A DNA stretch of 46,544 bases from Cytobacillus gottheilii (GTDB lineage: Bacteria; Bacillota; Bacilli; Bacillales; Cytobacillaceae), in the NCBI RefSeq assembly GCF_900166665.1, contig NZ_LT800494.1, positions 2,805,762 through 2,852,305 on the forward strand. Reading direction: 5' to 3'. Both the position numbers and the translations under genes were made by a program. Of the stretch, positions 45,850-46,544 are shown in pieces. A model generated the notes under the pieces. That model was not told the DNA's origin. It did not search any database and worked only from the letters and a program-made list of their open reading frames with translations. The first letter of the stretch is position 1. The number at the start of each line of letters is the position of its first letter.

Positions 45850-46085
45850 AAGCTGTTTTCGTAAACATGGTTGCTGTGAACTTAAATGAGCAGAAGTTGA
45901 TTTCCGCTCCAGGCGCTCGCTTTCCGCGGGTGGGCGCTGAGCCTCCTCGTCACTTACGCTCCTGCGGGGTCTCACCTATCCCACTTCTCCCGCAGGAGTC
46001 TCGCACCTTCTGCTCCAATCAACGAGTCTTTTATCCAATAGAAAACTTATCCAAAAACAACAAACTTTTAGAAAAGAGCCTTTTT
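45850..46085 (+). repeat. Full copy of a MITE-like dispersed repeat
   Basis: The unit starts AAGCTGTTTTCGTAAACATG and ends TTAGAAAAGAGCCTTTTTT. The ends are imperfect inverted copies (AGCTGTTTTC against GGCTCTTTTC). The centre is a GC-rich block with CTCCTGCGGGGT and CCCGCAGGAG able to pair. Its last 80 bases recur at 1-79 and its centre recurs inverted at 37709-37850. GC-rich repeats of this kind are common in Bacillaceae intergenic DNA. It carries no protein gene, so any movement would depend on another element. Confidence 0.75.
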
Positions 46086-46134
46086 TAACTATATTTTGAT
46101 TTACATTTATTCAGAAGTCCATGAAATACTCATT

Positions 46135-46164
46135 ATTATTCATCATGTTATTCAGCTTTGTCAA
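46135..46164 (-). promoter_or_regulatory. Candidate sigma-A promoter for topA
   Basis: On the minus strand a perfect TTGACA (46164-46159) is followed after 18 bases by AATAAT (46140-46135). If used, the transcript would start near 46128 and carry a leader of about 350 bases that includes the whole dispersed repeat. Confidence 0.4.
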
Positions 46165-46398
46165 ATTTAACCTTAAAACTGAATAATCATTTCATTGAAT
46201 ATTCACTCTACATTCATCTAATTAAGCATCATATTACAGTCTTTAAGAAAATGAAATCGGTGACAAACATCTGTTGCAAAATGTATAACAGTTTTTATAG
46301 AAATTCAAGCTTTTTACACAAATTCCTTTATTTTTGACTGTAATTATTTATAAAAAGTTCTATTTTAGCTAAAAAAGACTATTTGCTCTCAAAGATTT

Positions 46399-46544
46399 TC
46401 ACTTGTAATTAAGCTCTTCCAGAATGTCTTCTGCCTTCATAATTAACTTTGCTCCTTTTTGGATTAGCTCGTTTGTTCCCTCGGATTGCGGATCAGCTAC
46501 ATTACCTGGAATTGCAAACACGTCTCTGCCTTCATTCAGTGCGG
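46399..46544 (-). CDS. dprA: DNA processing protein DprA (Smf), C-terminal part
   Basis: Partial gene cut by the window edge. Only the last 47 codons are seen: ALNEGRDVFAIPGN, then VADPQSEGTNELIQKGAKLI, ending EDILEELNYK before a TGA. This matches the end of the Rossmann-fold DprA domain, which loads RecA on incoming single-stranded DNA during transformation. The position upstream of topA agrees with Bacillus gene order. No strong terminator is seen after it. Confidence 0.9.
   Translation of the reverse strand, partial: ALNEGRDVFAIPGNVADPQSEGTNELIQKGAKLIMKAEDILEELNYK

Larger units (their letters stand above)
45781..46398. other. Long intergenic region between dprA and topA
   Basis: No gene is supported in these 618 bases. 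The region contains the topA ribosome-binding site and AT-rich leader (45781-45849), a full copy of the dispersed repeat (45850-46085), and an AT-rich tract (46086-46398) with a candidate topA promoter. An open frame of 73 codons at 45867-46088 lies wholly inside the repeat and is not credible. Confidence 0.7.

Noticed and set aside
45867..46088. 73-codon plus-strand open frame in the topA upstream region
   Set aside because: It lies entirely inside the dispersed repeat, and its sequence is explained by the repeat.

Overview
This window is a stretch of low-GC Bacillaceae chromosome (Bacillus or a close relative). The gene content, gene order and protein sequences closely match the Bacillus subtilis region from dprA through topA, codY and the fla/che operon to rseP. 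Every protein gene I can support lies on the minus strand, so transcription runs from high to low coordinates. I see no tRNA, rRNA, CRISPR array, prophage or transposase gene.

Layout in the direction of transcription. (1) 46544-37973: the 3' end of dprA, topA, trmFO, xerC (codV), hslV, hslU and codY, covering DNA uptake, topology, tRNA methylation, recombination, an ATP-dependent protease and the global nutrient regulator. (2) 37198-9553: the fla/che operon. It runs flgB, flgC, fliE, fliF, fliG, fliH, fliI, fliJ, a ylxF/motE-like gene, fliK, flgD, a TIGR02530-type flagellar gene, flgE, swrD, fliL, fliM, fliY, cheY, fliO, fliP, fliQ, fliR, flhB, flhA, flhF, flhG, cheB, cheA, cheW, cheC, cheD, sigD. 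Many neighbours overlap or abut. (3) 9360-8254: a small gene of unknown function and an enlarged swrB-like gene. (4) 8109-79: rpsB, tsf, pyrH, frr, uppS, cdsA, dxr and rseP, covering translation, UMP kinase, isoprenoid/undecaprenyl lipid and phospholipid synthesis, and a membrane protease.

How the genes work together: regions 2 and 3 encode almost the whole basal body, hook, export gate, C-ring, chemotaxis core (CheA/W/Y/B/C/D and the phosphatase FliY) and the sigma factor that switches on late flagellar genes. cheR, cheV, the motor stator genes and flagellin are not present here.

The protein content is conventional. The unusual material is between genes. A structured, MITE-like dispersed repeat occurs as a copy upstream of topA (45850-46085), the tail of a same-orientation copy at the left window edge (1-79), an inverted-orientation core between codY and flgB (37709-37850), and what looks like a heavily eroded copy between frr and uppS (4574-4705). 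A 68-base nested hairpin with similar ends lies in front of codY, and another palindromic relic separates cheA from cheW. Several hairpins sit at gene junctions. I see several intrinsic terminators (after topA, codY, sigD, rpsB, tsf and frr). Many genes appear to use TTG or GTG starts, so start codons below were chosen from ribosome-binding sites and family lengths. Repeat comparisons and RNA folds were made by eye.
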